Under the pieces are notes generated by a model. That model searched no databases. It was given only the letters and a program-made list of their open reading frames with translations, and was not told the DNA's origin. Below, piece by piece: positions 38,521 through 50,300 of a stretch of 64,000 bases of DNA. The stretch is from Carallia brachiata (Eukaryota > Streptophyta > Magnoliopsida > Malpighiales > Rhizophoraceae), in assembly GCA_021464245.1 (NCBI GenBank), contig JADCRB010000071.1, positions 3,611,681 through 3,675,680 on the forward strand, given 5' to 3'. Every line of letters begins with the position of its first letter. Within the stretch, counting starts at the first letter, position 1. The position numbers and the translations under genes are program-made.

Positions 38521-39737
38521 CGTGGAACAAAAATTGACAAGGTCGGTTTACAATTAGGGAAATTGGGTCGACCCAAAAGTAGCGAATTTAAATAAACACA
38601 ATTAATTTTATATTTTATAGCATATTAATATTTTGTATGTACGTAGTATACAATATTTTATATATAATATAAAAATTAATTATATCTGTTTGAGTCTATT
38701 GTTTTTTAGTCTACTTGGTCCCTCTCTCACTAATTGGATACTCTGAATGTGTGCACACTGCACTATTTGATGTTTCACCTTTTTTAACCCTTTTACGTGG
38801 ATGTTGGTGTCTACTGTGCCTTTCCTTTTTTTGGTGCATGGCTTTTGCCTTTGTTTTTTAACCCAAAAAAAAATATTATAAGTATATCAATTATTAAATC
38901 TATAGAAAGAGGTCAGAGTAATTTTAAGTTTTTTAGAGCCTCGTTTAATAATTTTTAAAGAGACTAATACTACTTAAGTACTAGTGAGGTTAAGCATGAC
39001 TACGTCATTAAAAACTACAGCAATTATTAAATCGAACTCTTATACCACACTTCAACACTTTTTCCACATAATGTAAAAATTTAATATTTACAGCGCACAC
39101 ATAAGAACCTAAATTTAAATTCTCAATATAAAAATACACAAATTGATTATTGAATTACCACTTCATGGTTGGTGCGTGGCTTTTGCTGTATAATTAATTT
39201 AAATATTTATGAATATAACTTGATTGTCTGCAGAAATCCTACAATCTATGATTTCATCCCAAAAATGTGGCACCACTGCAGCGAAACTAATTTTATGGGC
39301 AATTTTGTTTCGTTCGATTTTTCTGACGGAGTACATGTGCACATTTGCAGAGTCATGAGCAAACATATACGGTTCTCTTCTTTTTCATTGCAGTTTCGCA
39401 ATTTTTTTTTTTCCTACCCTCAAATAAAAAATTCTGCAAATTTTGTGGGATACAAGAGGAAAGTCAATACTCAAGACACATCTCCCGGGTCTCTTCTTAC
39501 TCGTTGTTTAGAAAAAAGAAAAAGAAAAAGAAAAGGGTGAACACTTCAATGATTAAATTTTTATTTTAAATGTTATAAATTTTAGTTTTAAATAAGAAAT
39601 ATGAAATTTATAATATATTTTTTTAACAAAGAAAATTATAATAATTTGGAGAGTTAGCTTAGAGTCTAATAAATTTTGGAGTACATAAAAGAAAAGCTTA
39701 GATTAAAAATGCCAAGCGTATAGCATTTATTGCACTT
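38521..39737. other. AT-rich gene-free spacer
   Basis: Low-complexity sequence. One open frame at 39169-39540 has no recognisable domain and ends in a Lys/Arg-rich low-complexity tail, so I do not call it a gene. Confidence 0.45.
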
Positions 39738-39746
39738 ATAAATATA

Positions 39747-40606
39747 AGTATAAAGGTCAATTTTATTAAAAATTTAAGGTAATTTATTGATTTTTATCCA
39801 TAACATTTTTTTTTATGAAAATTGGTATAAAAAATTTTCTTCATCGCACAATTATATCTAATAGTTAATTTTTTCATCAATTATACTGACGAGGCAATTG
39901 ATGGAGCGCCACATCACCAAAATTGATGACGTGATAGATTACACGTTAGTAAAACTGATGACATGATCTTTGCCATGTCAGCACAGTAATGACGTGGCAT
40001 GTGTCACGTTATCTCAGTTGATGATATAATATTTTTTATTTTTTAAAAATTTTTAAAAAAATTTAAAATATATTGATATTTAATTAAAAATAAACTCAAT
40101 TTATTCTTCCAATAAAAAAAATTCAATTTAATAAAAAATTAAAAAAAGAACTTAATTTAAAATCAATTTTATTAAATAAAATCAAAACCTTTAAATCAAA
40201 ATTTTTCTAAAATTAATTTTACTTAATAAAATCAATATCTTTCAAATTTAAAACCCGATGACAATTATTTTTATTTTAAATTTTTTATTAAATTAAATAA
40301 TTTTTTTTGTTAAAAAATTAATTTGGGTTCATTTTTTATTAAATATTAATATATTTTAAAATTTTTTCAGATATTTAAAAAATAAAAATATCACATCATC
40401 AACTTGAGATGACGTGACATTTATCATGTTATCACTGTGCTGACGCAGTACTTGTCAATTGTTATATTAACATAATTGAGAGAAAAATTAACGGTTGAGT
40501 ATAATTATGTAATAAAAAAAATTTTTGTACTAATTTTTAAAAATAAATATTATAAATAAAAATTAATAAACGATCTTAAATTTTAAGTAAAATTAATCTT
40601 TATTCC
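39747..40606. mobile_element. 860-bp foldback Mutator-type element with 9-bp target-site duplication
   Basis: The left arm (tataaaggtcaattttatta) matches the inverted right arm (aataaagattaattttactt), and the symmetry extends inward past a gatgacgtg...cacgtcatc-like region. The flanks are an identical 9-bp repeat, ataaatata, at 39738-39746 and 40607-40615. The interior is AT-rich and non-coding. Confidence 0.78.
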
Positions 40607-40615
40607 ATAAATATA

Positions 40616-42930
40616 TACAGAAAACGTCATGGGTTTCAGAGTTCCGTCCATAATAAATGTAAAAGTAACCATCCCATTAAATGCATTCTTATCTTTCAAA
40701 ATTGTCCCAAATGCCTCAACGCTAGTTAGATACATGAACGGGTTTAAGGAGACGTTGAAGTGACATAATTATTTTATAGAGATATTATTCATAAATTTAT
40801 TATATATTAATTTTAATTATATATTTGATAATTTTTAATTTTTTTATAATTTATAATGTATAATATTACTAAATTTTATTTATAACAAAATTTATAAAAT
40901 AATTTGTAATATTTGTAATAGTTTGAGTCTTTCCATTTTTTCGTCCTTGTAAGTTGCAACCGTACTCATAGCAATAAATGCTGCTAGGGTAAACGCAGCT
41001 ACACTGTTAAGATCTTTCCTTTGGTCACGATATAGTCTATATTTTGCTTAAGATAATATTTGGAAATATAATTACTCTTACGAAAATTAATTACCCTTAG
41101 CCAGAATGGCTTCCAATACAGAGGTAAAAATCTTGTGGTGAGGCAAGTGGAAGCAGTACAAAGTTCAAACCTTATTTTTTTTTTTTTTTCATAAAAGTTA
41201 GAGATCTCTTCAATCTAGTATCAAAAAATATTTATAAGTTATTATAAATTTATAATAAAATTTATGTATCATTTATTTATAAAAAAAATTATAATAAAAA
41301 CTAGCAAAAATCAAATTCAAGATTAAACTGATTAAGAATTAAACTTTTAACAGTTGAATTCACATTTATAAATTTTCAAACCTTACCTCTAAAAAAAAGT
41401 TAAATGCAAACGAGCTGGGTTTTAGTGTAACTCACAATTAATTTACTGTAATTATTTATAAAATGTAAACAAATTTAAATATAAAAATATAGATCTCATA
41501 TAATATGAATTAAAAAATAATTTTTTTAGCTTCAAATTTTTTAAAAAAAAATATTTACATTAAAAAAATATTTACACAAATTATCAATGTGATTATATTT
41601 TATTAATTATAAAATACATTTTTTCTGTTGCGTATGACTTCATTATACAGCTGTACAGTATCATGCACAATTTTTTTTTTTTGTAACAACCACTATGCAC
41701 AAATTTTATTCTATACAAATATAAATTGACATCATAAAAGTAGTCCAAACAGAGAATTTGGCCAGGTGAGAAGCCGACGTGCCCCGACTTCAGCATATCA
41801 CGTGGCCTTGTGGTACAGGTACACTAAAACTGTACACACGCGCTCACGCTGTCTCTCTTGATTGAACGCCACTCTCTCTCTCTCTCGCGCGTGTGAACCT
41901 AGCAGAAATAAACGCAAGCTCTACACTAATAAATTATTGAGAAAATATATGTATGAATTTTTTAATTAAAAATTATATATATATACATAATATTTTTTTA
42001 AAAAATATCGACGTATGAATTGTCGTATCTATAGGTTGAAGTCGAGAACTACTCGTTAACGTTTTATTTAATTTCTCTCATAAAAACAAAAAACTATTAT
42101 ATATGAATAACTTTAGAATATAGCAGTATAAACATAAATATATTGTTTGGCCAAAAGTTTTAAATTGAAGTCTTTATAGAAGTATTTAATGAAATTAAAT
42201 GTATATTTATGTAATTTATTTTTTTAACATTAAGAGATTTTATATACATAATAATAAGTAATTATATACTTTTATTTATATTTTTTTTGAACGAAAAAAT
42301 AGTTGTATTAGTTAATCTGAATTCCATATATAATTCTAATTCGAAAGCATCAGAATAACTTACACAAAATAGGATCAAATGACAAAAAAATCTACAAGTA
42401 GGCATGGTAGTTATATAGTTTTATCTATATCAATGTTATTATGTTGTTATTTTTTTAAAAAAATGTAAGTATGAATGTACCTTCTTTGTTTCCTTTAAAA
42501 AAATTGAAGATACCATTCTAGGTGATAATACAACAGTTATTTAGTGTGTTTTCTCTTGACGTGATCTAATTCGAGTTTCTCTATTAGAATTTTTGCATGT
42601 CCTAATAATTTAGAATTATGCAAAAGTGCAGCTGTTAGTTTAACATTATAATCGGATATAAAAAAAATCTATTAATTACAACAAAACTCGACAACGAGTC
42701 TGCCCCTTCAAAATAGTTAAACAGAACAAGGTATACGAAAATTATTACGACTTCGATTCAAAAATCACATGACCATCATGTTCGCGATTTTTTTTTCGTT
42801 CAAACAGAAATGAAGATAAGGCACCATTAAATGCACTTTGGCTATTCCCTCCACAAAAAAAAAAAAACAGTTTGGCTAAGAGCAATCTTAAATCAACTAA
42901 AGCCACTCCGTGCCTGCCTGCCCTTCTTTT
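40616..42930. other. AT-rich spacer upstream of SAMDC
   Basis: The distal part is AT-rich and unremarkable, with a possible SINE-like fragment near 41105-41200 ending in a T run. The proximal 1 kb is the presumed SAMDC promoter, with a CT-rich patch near 41870-41890. No other gene is seen. Confidence 0.45.
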
Positions 42931-42936
42931 CGACCC

Positions 42937-42944
42937 TATATATA
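42937..42944 (+). promoter_or_regulatory. TATA box of the SAMDC gene
   Basis: The motif tatatata lies in a GC-richer context, followed by a pyrimidine-rich leader (ctctcctctccctcactc) typical of a plant start region. It is about 475 bases upstream of the first uORF, with a leader intron in between. Confidence 0.6.
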
Positions 42945-43156
42945 CGCCTATTCCGTTCTCTCCTCTCCCTCACTCAAAAGCTGCCTTTGCTAAATTCTCC
43001 ATTTACGTTACTCTCTCTCATTTAATTATATTTCTCCCCGTTTCTGGTTTTCGGTTTTCGTCGTCGTTTCTTTCAATCCGATTTCTCAGATAAAGCCTTT
43101 CATTCTATAATCTCCTCCATAGATCAATCAAGATTTTCTTTTCTGTCAAACGACAA

Positions 43157-43402
43157 GTAAGTATTCTGTATTTGGGTCCGGAGTTTCTTATGTATATCTC
43201 GCTACTTTATTTGCGAAATTTAATATTGGGTTTTCTTGTTTCGTTTAATGTTTCTTTCATTCAGTAATTTCATTTGGGTGTTTCTGTTTGCGCAAATCTT
43301 GTTGGCTTTTCTTTTTTTTTTTTTTTTGGTGGGTTAAGAATTGGCAAATTGATTGATTCTGTCCTTTTTTTTTTCCCTTGTTTTCCGTTCCTGGAATGGC
43401 AG
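43157..43402 (+). other. 5'-leader intron of SAMDC
   Basis: The donor is caa|gtaagt at 43157 and the acceptor ggcag|agg ends at 43402, just 10 bases before the tiny uORF. Plant SAMDC leaders commonly contain such an intron. Confidence 0.65.
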
Positions 43403-43412
43403 AGGAGCGTGA

Positions 43413-43421
43413 ATGTTTTAA
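43413..43421 (+). CDS. SAMDC tiny upstream ORF (Met-Phe-stop)
   Basis: ATG TTT TAA overlaps the next uORF by one base: its final A is the A of the following ATG. This tiny/small uORF overlap is the known arrangement in plant SAMDC leaders, where it modulates polyamine-dependent translation of the enzyme. Confidence 0.85.
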   Translation: MF

Positions 43422-43691
43422 TGGAGACAAAAGGTGGGAAAAAGAAGCCTAGCAGTAGTAATAGTAGTAGGAATAGTGTTAAGTGCAATCAGTACGAGGT
43501 CCCTCTTGGCTACATAATTGAAGACGTTCGTCCAAACGGTGGCATCGAGAAGTTCCGATCTGCTGCTTACTCCAACGTAAATGTTATCAATCCTAAACTC
43601 TCTTTCTGCTTTATGTCATCCATTTTGTTTCTCGTATTTCACTTTTGTTTCTGGTAATTTGTTATTGCAGTGCGTGAGGAAGCCATCTTGA
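43421..43691 (+). CDS. SAMDC small conserved upstream ORF peptide (58 aa)
   Basis: The uORF is split by an intron (exons 43421-43576 and 43671-43691) and encodes METKGGKKK, then YEVPLGYIIEDVRPNGG, EKFRSAAYSN, and ends CVRKPS before TGA. This is the conserved peptide uORF found in the 5' leader of plant SAMDC mRNAs. Known function: translation of the peptide stalls ribosomes when polyamines are high and represses the main ORF. The tiny uORF just upstream is expected to relieve this at low polyamine. Both exons are in frame and clean. The main ORF starts about 230 bases downstream. Confidence 0.93.
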
Positions 43692-43924
43692 TACAATCCC
43701 AGAAAAAAGATTGCACCTTTGGTAGAGTAGGAGTAGGATTTCCCATACTGTCCCTTTCTGTTTTCTGCATTTCTTTTCAAAGCTTTGAACAATCAAAGAC
43801 AAGTCTCAAATTGCGATAGTCGAACCTGAAAGGCCAAATCCACCAAAAAAGAGCAATAGTGTAGTAGTGTTTATTGAGTAGAACTTGAGTTTGAGCCCTG
43901 AAAGTTTCTCAAAGTCAATTAGCA

Positions 43925-45307
43925 ATGCCTGTTGACATACCACCACCAGCACCACCACCCCCAATTGGGTTCGAGGGGTTTGAAAAGCGCCTGGAAATCA
44001 CTTTCTGCGAGCCACCCATTTTCAAGGATCCCAATGGGCTTGGCCTGCGTGCCTTGACTCGGCCCCAGCTGGACTCAATCCTCGAGCCAGCTTGTTGCAC
44101 AATCGTTGAACAGCTCTCCAACGCTGAGTTCGACTCTTATGTTCTCTCCGAGTCAAGCCTCTTCGTTTACCCGCTAAAAATAATCATCAAGACCTGCGGG
44201 ACTACCAAGCTACTATTCTCCATTGAACCCATTCTCAATCTGGCCGCCACCCTCTCACTCGCCGTCTCCGACGTGAAGTACACTCGCGGCAGCTTCATTT
44301 TCCCTGACCGCCAGCCTGCCCCTCACCGTGGCTTCCACGAGGAAGTGGCCTGTTTGAACAGATTCTTCGGGCATCTTAATGCTAAGGCTCATTTCCTCGG
44401 CGACCCTGCTTCTCCTAATCGCTGCTGGCACATCTACTCTGCGGTGACCAAGGAGTCGAGATCACCGTTGGTGAAAGATCGGATGGATGTGATTACTGTT
44501 GAGATGTGCATGACTGGCTTGGACAGAAAGAAAGCGGCCGTCTTTTTCAAGAAATCGGAGAACCACATGGCTGGTGAAATGACCCAGATGTCCGGAATAT
44601 CTGAGATTATTCCGTCGCACGTGATTTGCGACTACAACTTTGATCCATGCGGGTATTCAATGAATGGGATTGAAGGTGCAGCTTTGTCCACGGTGCACGT
44701 GACCCCAGAGGATGGTTTCAGCTACGCGAGCTATGAGGCCATGGGGTTCGATCCCGCCGAGTTTGAATTGAAGACGCTGGTCAAGAGGGTGTTGAAATGC
44801 TTTGGACCCAGTGAGTTTTCTATTTCCATCACGTGCCGCGGCAGTGGGGCCCTTCTGTGGGCCATGGACAGTGCTGACGTGGATGGGTTCCTGTGTCGGG
44901 GTGTGGTTAAGCAGGAGCTGCCAGGTGGAGTGTGTTTGGTGTACAAGACTTTCAATGAGATGGAAAGCGTGCCGGCTCGGGCCGCCGGGCTGCGCCCGAA
45001 GGAGCCAGTTAAAGAGAAGCCGGTTGGTGGAGCTGTGGAAGTTGCGGTGGTCGACGGAGTGGTGGTGGAATTGTGGCGTCTATTTGACGAACGGGGCAAC
45101 CCAGCCAACAGTGTCAGTTTTCTCTGGTCTTTGTTTGAGTCTATAGGCGTGGCCAGGCCCAGTAATTTAATGGGTAGTTTATTAGTTAATAAATGGAAGT
45201 TTTGTTATGGTGTCTTTGGCACCTTCCTTCGTGATTATGGGTCTTTTTTTAGTCTCTTGGTTCATCTGCTGTCTGGGTATCAGACTTTTATATGGGTCTG
45301 CGTTTAG
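43925..45307 (+). CDS. SAMDC: S-adenosylmethionine decarboxylase proenzyme
   Basis: The enzyme decarboxylates S-adenosylmethionine to supply aminopropyl groups for spermidine and spermine. The ORF is intronless, as usual for the main plant SAMDC ORF. It starts MPVDIPPPAPPPPIGFEG, which is more proline-rich than most. The autocatalytic site is YVLSESSLF, with cleavage expected between Glu76 and Ser77 and Ser77 becoming the pyruvoyl group. Cys91 in KTCGTTKLL and the CGYSMN motif are also present. Residues to about 350 follow the family. The remaining roughly 95 residues have no family counterpart that I recognise and end in a hydrophobic stretch resembling translated 3' UTR, giving 460 aa against a usual 350-390. 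A lost or shifted stop is possible. AATAAA-like signals follow near 45358. Confidence 0.93.
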   Translation: MPVDIPPPAPPPPIGFEGFEKRLEITFCEPPIFKDPNGLGLRALTRPQLDSILEPACCTIVEQLSNAEFDSYVLSESSLFVYPLKIIIKTCGTTKLLFSIEPILNLAATLSLAVSDVKYTRGSFIFPDRQPAPHRGFHEEVACLNRFFGHLNAKAHFLGDPASPNRCWHIYSAVTKESRSPLVKDRMDVITVEMCMTGLDRKKAAVFFKKSENHMAGEMTQMSGISEIIPSHVICDYNFDPCGYSMNGIEGAALSTVHVTPEDGFSYASYEAMGFDPAEFELKTLVKRVLKCFGPSEFSISITCRGSGALLWAMDSADVDGFLCRGVVKQELPGGVCLVYKTFNEMESVPARAAGLRPKEPVKEKPVGGAVEVAVVDGVVVELWRLFDERGNPANSVSFLWSLFESIGVARPSNLMGSLLVNKWKFCYGVFGTFLRDYGSFFSLLVHLLSGYQTFIWVCV

Positions 45308-45399
45308 CCTCTCTGGTCATGTAATTGGGTCTTTTGTTGTCCTTCTGTCCTCCTTAAAATAATAAAACAGGTTGCCCTTTGTCTTTCGCGTTGATTCTA

Positions 45400-47145
45400 A
45401 GCTGTTGATGGTTAATTATATCCACAACCACCTAGACACTGATTTTCTTTTGGTATTAAATTACTTTATCAATTAAAGATGAGACCATATCCCAGCATCA
45501 CACGCACACATATATTTTATAATCGACGATTGAATTTATAATGTAATGAAATCAATGTAATTATGCTCATTATTGATATGACGTAATTCGATAAAAAATT
45601 TATCAAATTTGTTTTTTTTATTTTTAAAAAGTATAAGCTGTTTGATAGATTATATAGTTTAAGCTTAACTTTTATTGTGTTGTTATATGGTTAAACTTTA
45701 TTTTTTAAAAAATAATTAAGAAGAGAATGACTTTTAAAATAGTAAGATTTGTATAGATTTTTATTTTCTGAAAAATATGCAAAGTGGGCTTCTACCAGAC
45801 TGTAGATAAAAGGGATTCCCACTCCCCAACTTTATGCACCAGCTCGTGATTTAGAACAGCCATATTCCTTCTGTAATTTGTGGAAGCAAGTAGCAACACG
45901 ACTTCACCAGTTGAAAACAACGCCACGACTAATCAAGATGATAAACGATGGGCACACGATGAGAAAAACAGGCACAAAAGGCATTTGGACATAGAAAATC
46001 CGATTGATTGAGAGACTGATGGGATGCCGGAATTCAGTCATCAAGGATAATTTTTGCGCACGGACAAGGAGGGACCCGCAATGCCCATCAAAAAAACTTG
46101 GCATGATGCCAGGATTTCCAATCTTCTTCATTGCCTCATTGGCAATGTCGTAAACCAGATTTTCACAATACATGGAATTTTGGCTTTTAACATACTTTAG
46201 CCTCACAATTCAAACCTCTTTACCTAAAGCTAATTATGTTTGGCTATGCTTTTAAGTTCTGATATATTGGTATAACAAACGTGGGCTGCTTTAATAGTGC
46301 AATAAAATCATATTAAGAGTTGATTTCTCTTTTTTAGATGTCTTGAGTTTTAATTCAAAAAAAGAAATTGTGTGATTTATAAAAAGAGAAAGTGGCTTAC
46401 ATTGTGTAACTCGTGTTTTTATGAACTTTTAATAAAAAAAAAAAAAAAAAAGAGAAAAGCGTACTATAGTGAAAAACAGAAAATAATAATATAAAAAGAT
46501 GCCTTGAAGCCTTATGTGTGGGCCACTTTTTTGGAGTGAAAAAGGGCATTAAACCCAAATCCGTCGAAATTATGGTTAACAATGTTTATAGGCTCCATTT
46601 CTATTTTGTGGGCCACTTTCTTTGGGCAAATTTAACACTAAATCCTCGAATCGGCCCAATTGTTGTGAAATTTAATTGTGGACCAGGCCTAAAGGTCAAG
46701 AGCCCAAACGACATACGAAGCCCAGAAATACAATCTTTCCTTCCTATAAAAGGATTGGGCCAAATATCTGTATTTTTCAGCCTAAAAAGCCTCCAATCAA
46801 GGTGACTCGGCTCCCAGTCCAGGATGTGGCAAAAAAAAAATAAATCGCTGCCTTCACGGGACTTCATCTACTGGTTCGAATTCGATGCATGTAAATACAA
46901 CCGTACCAGTAGCAGAATTTAAGGTGAGTGTCATCCTCTTTTTTATTCAAAAAAATATAGAGGGATACAAAAAATTAAAAATAAGAAGTATCGAAGTACA
47001 ATCGATAATAAATTTGTACAATTAATGTTAGTTACTCTTTTTTTCATTTAAAAAATATATACATATAAAAAAAATTACAAATAAAAAGAAATAAAATATA
47101 ATTAACCGATTAGTCTGTAAAATTAAATATTTGTCCCTTTAAACT
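45400..47145. other. Spacer between SAMDC and the GDP-fucose synthase fragment
   Basis: The SAMDC 3' UTR occupies the first tens of bases. An open minus-strand frame at 45904-46206 reads as ordinary protein-like composition but matches no family I know. The rest is AT-rich. Confidence 0.4.
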
Positions 47146-47160
47146 TTTCTGGGTGGGTTG

Positions 47161-47381
47161 GAGCATTTGAATGTTGGAAGCGGGAAGGAGGTGACTATTA
47201 AGGAATTGGCAGAGTTGGTGAAGGGGAGCTCGTTTGGGATACGCCAAAGCCAGATGGGACTCCTAGAAAGCTTATGGATAGCTCAAAGCCTCAGGGTTTA
47301 GTTTGGACTCCCAAGGTTTCACTTAAGGATGGCCTTGTTGATACTTATAAATGGTACTTGGACAATGTGATCAAAAAATGA
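47161..47381 (+). pseudogene. GDP-L-fucose synthase (GER) 3' fragment
   Basis: The fragment encodes [20 protein letters not shown] in one frame. It then continues in another frame from 47226 as [39 protein letters not shown] and NVIKK before TGA 47379-47381. This is the C-terminal part of GDP-4-keto-6-deoxymannose epimerase/reductase, which makes GDP-L-fucose. About six residues are lost between the two blocks, with a frame change that fits a roughly 19-base deletion. The motif after DSSK is also altered. No N-terminal part lies upstream, so it is a truncated, inactive copy. Confidence 0.85.
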
Positions 47382-50300
47382 TGCAGGTGATAATAATGCC
47401 TGACGTCCCCCTTTTCCCAACTGCTGGTAACACTCTGCTTATCTGTGTTTCGATTTTCATGTGATTGCAGGAGCAGCAATTTTATCATTCATTGTGTACC
47501 GGATTATGTATGTTATGTTGGATTTTTATTTGTATATGCAATACAGCTTTTCAAGTGCTGTGGCATTCAGTAAAACCGTCCTTAGTTTATGCAGCTCTAG
47601 TTTCTTTCGGTGGTTAGTGAATGTTGCTCGGTGTTATGGGAATCTGGTTGCTGAATCCTTTTTCTTTATGCATAGAAAGGGAATGAGTGTTGTTGGCTAA
47701 TGTATACCAGAAGTCAGTTGTTTTTCCTTTCTTGCTATGTACGCAATGGGCTTGAATGTTATTAGCTAATGTATGCTAGAAATCGTTTGTTTTTCCCTCC
47801 TTTTCATCCCAAAGCATTGCCTATAAGTGTGCCTCCTCTTCAATTTGGATTTATATGTTCATACACCAGTCTGTGCTTTTTTTTTTTTTTTGGTTGTGCA
47901 AAAATTGCTTTGTATTTGATATTTGCAATTTCTTTTAATCCTCCAATGTACACAGTTTACTCGTTTGCTTTCAATGTCATGCAGCTTTTGGAAGCACATT
48001 TTGCACGTGTTCTTGTTTTATAATGTCCATGCAACTGGAAAGATTCTCCCATTTACATTAATTGGTGCTTCTGTTAGCTTGCCAAAAAGATGGGCGCTAG
48101 TAGTTTTGCACATCTCTGATTATATAACTACAAATGCCAGTTTCTGGCTGCATTATGTTATTGTGCTTAGTTATCACAAGATGACGAAGATAAAAGCATG
48201 AGAGGAAGGGTCAGTCATTCAGTGGTTTGCATAATTGACAGTATAACCATATTGCACCCTGTGGTCGTGCAGTTTACTCTCATAGTCATCTATTACTTGC
48301 TAGTTACCTAGTTCCTTTTCCACTGTTGTTAGATTTGATGTAAGGGAGAGACTATCTGTATCCTTCTTAAGTTCACTCATTTTCCTGTATAATCAATACT
48401 GATAATAGTTTCAAAAAGATTGTAACCAGATTGGAGTTCCCCCACATTCTGGTTCATCAAGGATTATAACAACTACAAAAAACAATGATAAATGTCAAAA
48501 CTGTCTAATATCTAGGAATTTGGTAATTTCCTGCGCCATGTGCTGTCCTTAGCTGGTGAATGCGAGTTTTTTTTGGGTCTTTGATAGATCTATGAGGTCT
48601 ATGCTCTACCTGCATCAGTGCTAAGGAAAATTTCTCAGTTTAATTGCAGGAGTGCTGGGTGAAATCCTGTAAGAGTGACGTGCAGATCGTTCTTGCAATA
48701 CCTTATTGTCGATAAGGCTAGTGAGGGCAACATAATTGGTAGAAAATGATGCATTTAAAGATCATGTAGTGAAGGCCAGTATGATGGTAGGACCAGCAAC
48801 AAGATTTAATCGTTCTCTTTCTATTACATTAAAGTGTTGTGCATCACTGTTCTTGGCCATGTGTTTGGACTGTCTTCATCAGTGCTAGAATTATGCTGTT
48901 TCAATAGCTTGATCTACATTGTGTCATTGGTTCCCTTTGAAAAACTAATTTCATGGTCTTGTTTGTGCTGCTCTAAATTTCTTTCCTTTTGTGTTCTTGA
49001 CAACATCAAAATAATCACAGGGCATTGTTGAAAAGAATGATTATGTGTCTTCTATGTCAATATCCTGGCATGCCAGACTGCATTTGTGAACATGTTAAAT
49101 GGTGTTATTCCATTCCAACTGATTCACTTCAATCCAGGAACTCAGTGATTAAATGGTTGTGGTCTCTTTTAGTGTTAGAACTTCTCTTTCTTCTTCGTGT
49201 TTCTCTAGTTTTCCTCCCCACCTTGGGAAGGGCAGGCCCTCTAACTGTCCAAGCAATCTGAAATATCCATCTCCAGCTTTTGTTAGAGCATGTGGTATGA
49301 TGTTTCCAATCAAATGTTCTATGCGTTGTTTGGTGTATCTTAGACACAGCCTTAGCAGTCGTTATCTCACGTTGCTTGGCAATGAATAGTTTGTGATTCT
49401 TGTACATATCTCCTGTTATGATGGGAGCTGAATTAAGACGTGAAAACAATTTAGGCTAAATTAGCAGCTTGTTTTTGTTGCTGAGTGTGTTGTGTATCTC
49501 ATGTTGCAGCGTCATAAAAACTTGATGTAATTATAACCATGAGATGCCATTTTTGGCCAAGAATCTGTCATTCTTTACCATGTCCACTGGTTTAGTCCCT
49601 GTCCCGTTAAAGTAGAACACTCCTTCCCCCTCTGGCTAGGGTGCAGGTGCGTTTATATATTGAGTGAACGAAACATTTGCTCAAAATTTTGCTTCTCGTG
49701 CTTGCATATTACCATTTACAGATCAAAACTCTTACTATTGTTCCTTATCTAGGTTATTGGAGGAAGATATTTCAGAAAGCAAGTCAGATTCAAAATGAAG
49801 ATAGGCTATGTGGCTTCACATGTTGTCTTGGATTCGAGCAAGTTTGCTGACGGAGGATGAGTTTTGAGGCTGTTAGTTATAGCTTGACTTGGTATGCAGT
49901 CGGTTGCTTTACCCTGTTTCAGGGACTTTTATATTCCAGCGGGGTTTCTCCTAGTCTGTCCGCAGTTCAGTTGGGTAAGTCAGTTATTTGTCAAGAGGAG
50001 GATTCTTCTCCCATGGTTTGATCAAGTAGTGGCAGCTCTTGTTGGTAGAATTTGAGGTTCCTGCCTCCGAGCAAACATTGTTAGGGGACTTATATATAGT
50101 CTGTTCTTTCAACGGGAAATCTGATACAAGCGTATCGAATCATTACATTTTTTGGTTCAAGCTTCAATCATGTCTGAACGAAGAGAGCTGAATTTTGGGC
50201 TAAATCTAAGGATATTTACAGGGTATGTATGCTATGTGTAAATAGTTATGCTCGGGAAACTCTCTTGAAGTTAAGCGCACGAGAAATTGAACTAATATTA

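Noticed and set aside
43925..44121. Minus-strand frames over the SAMDC gene
   Set aside because: They are antisense shadows of the long, conserved SAMDC ORF.
45904..46206. 100-codon minus-strand frame
   Set aside because: Composition is protein-like but there is no recognised homologue, splice context or promoter signal, so it was not called.
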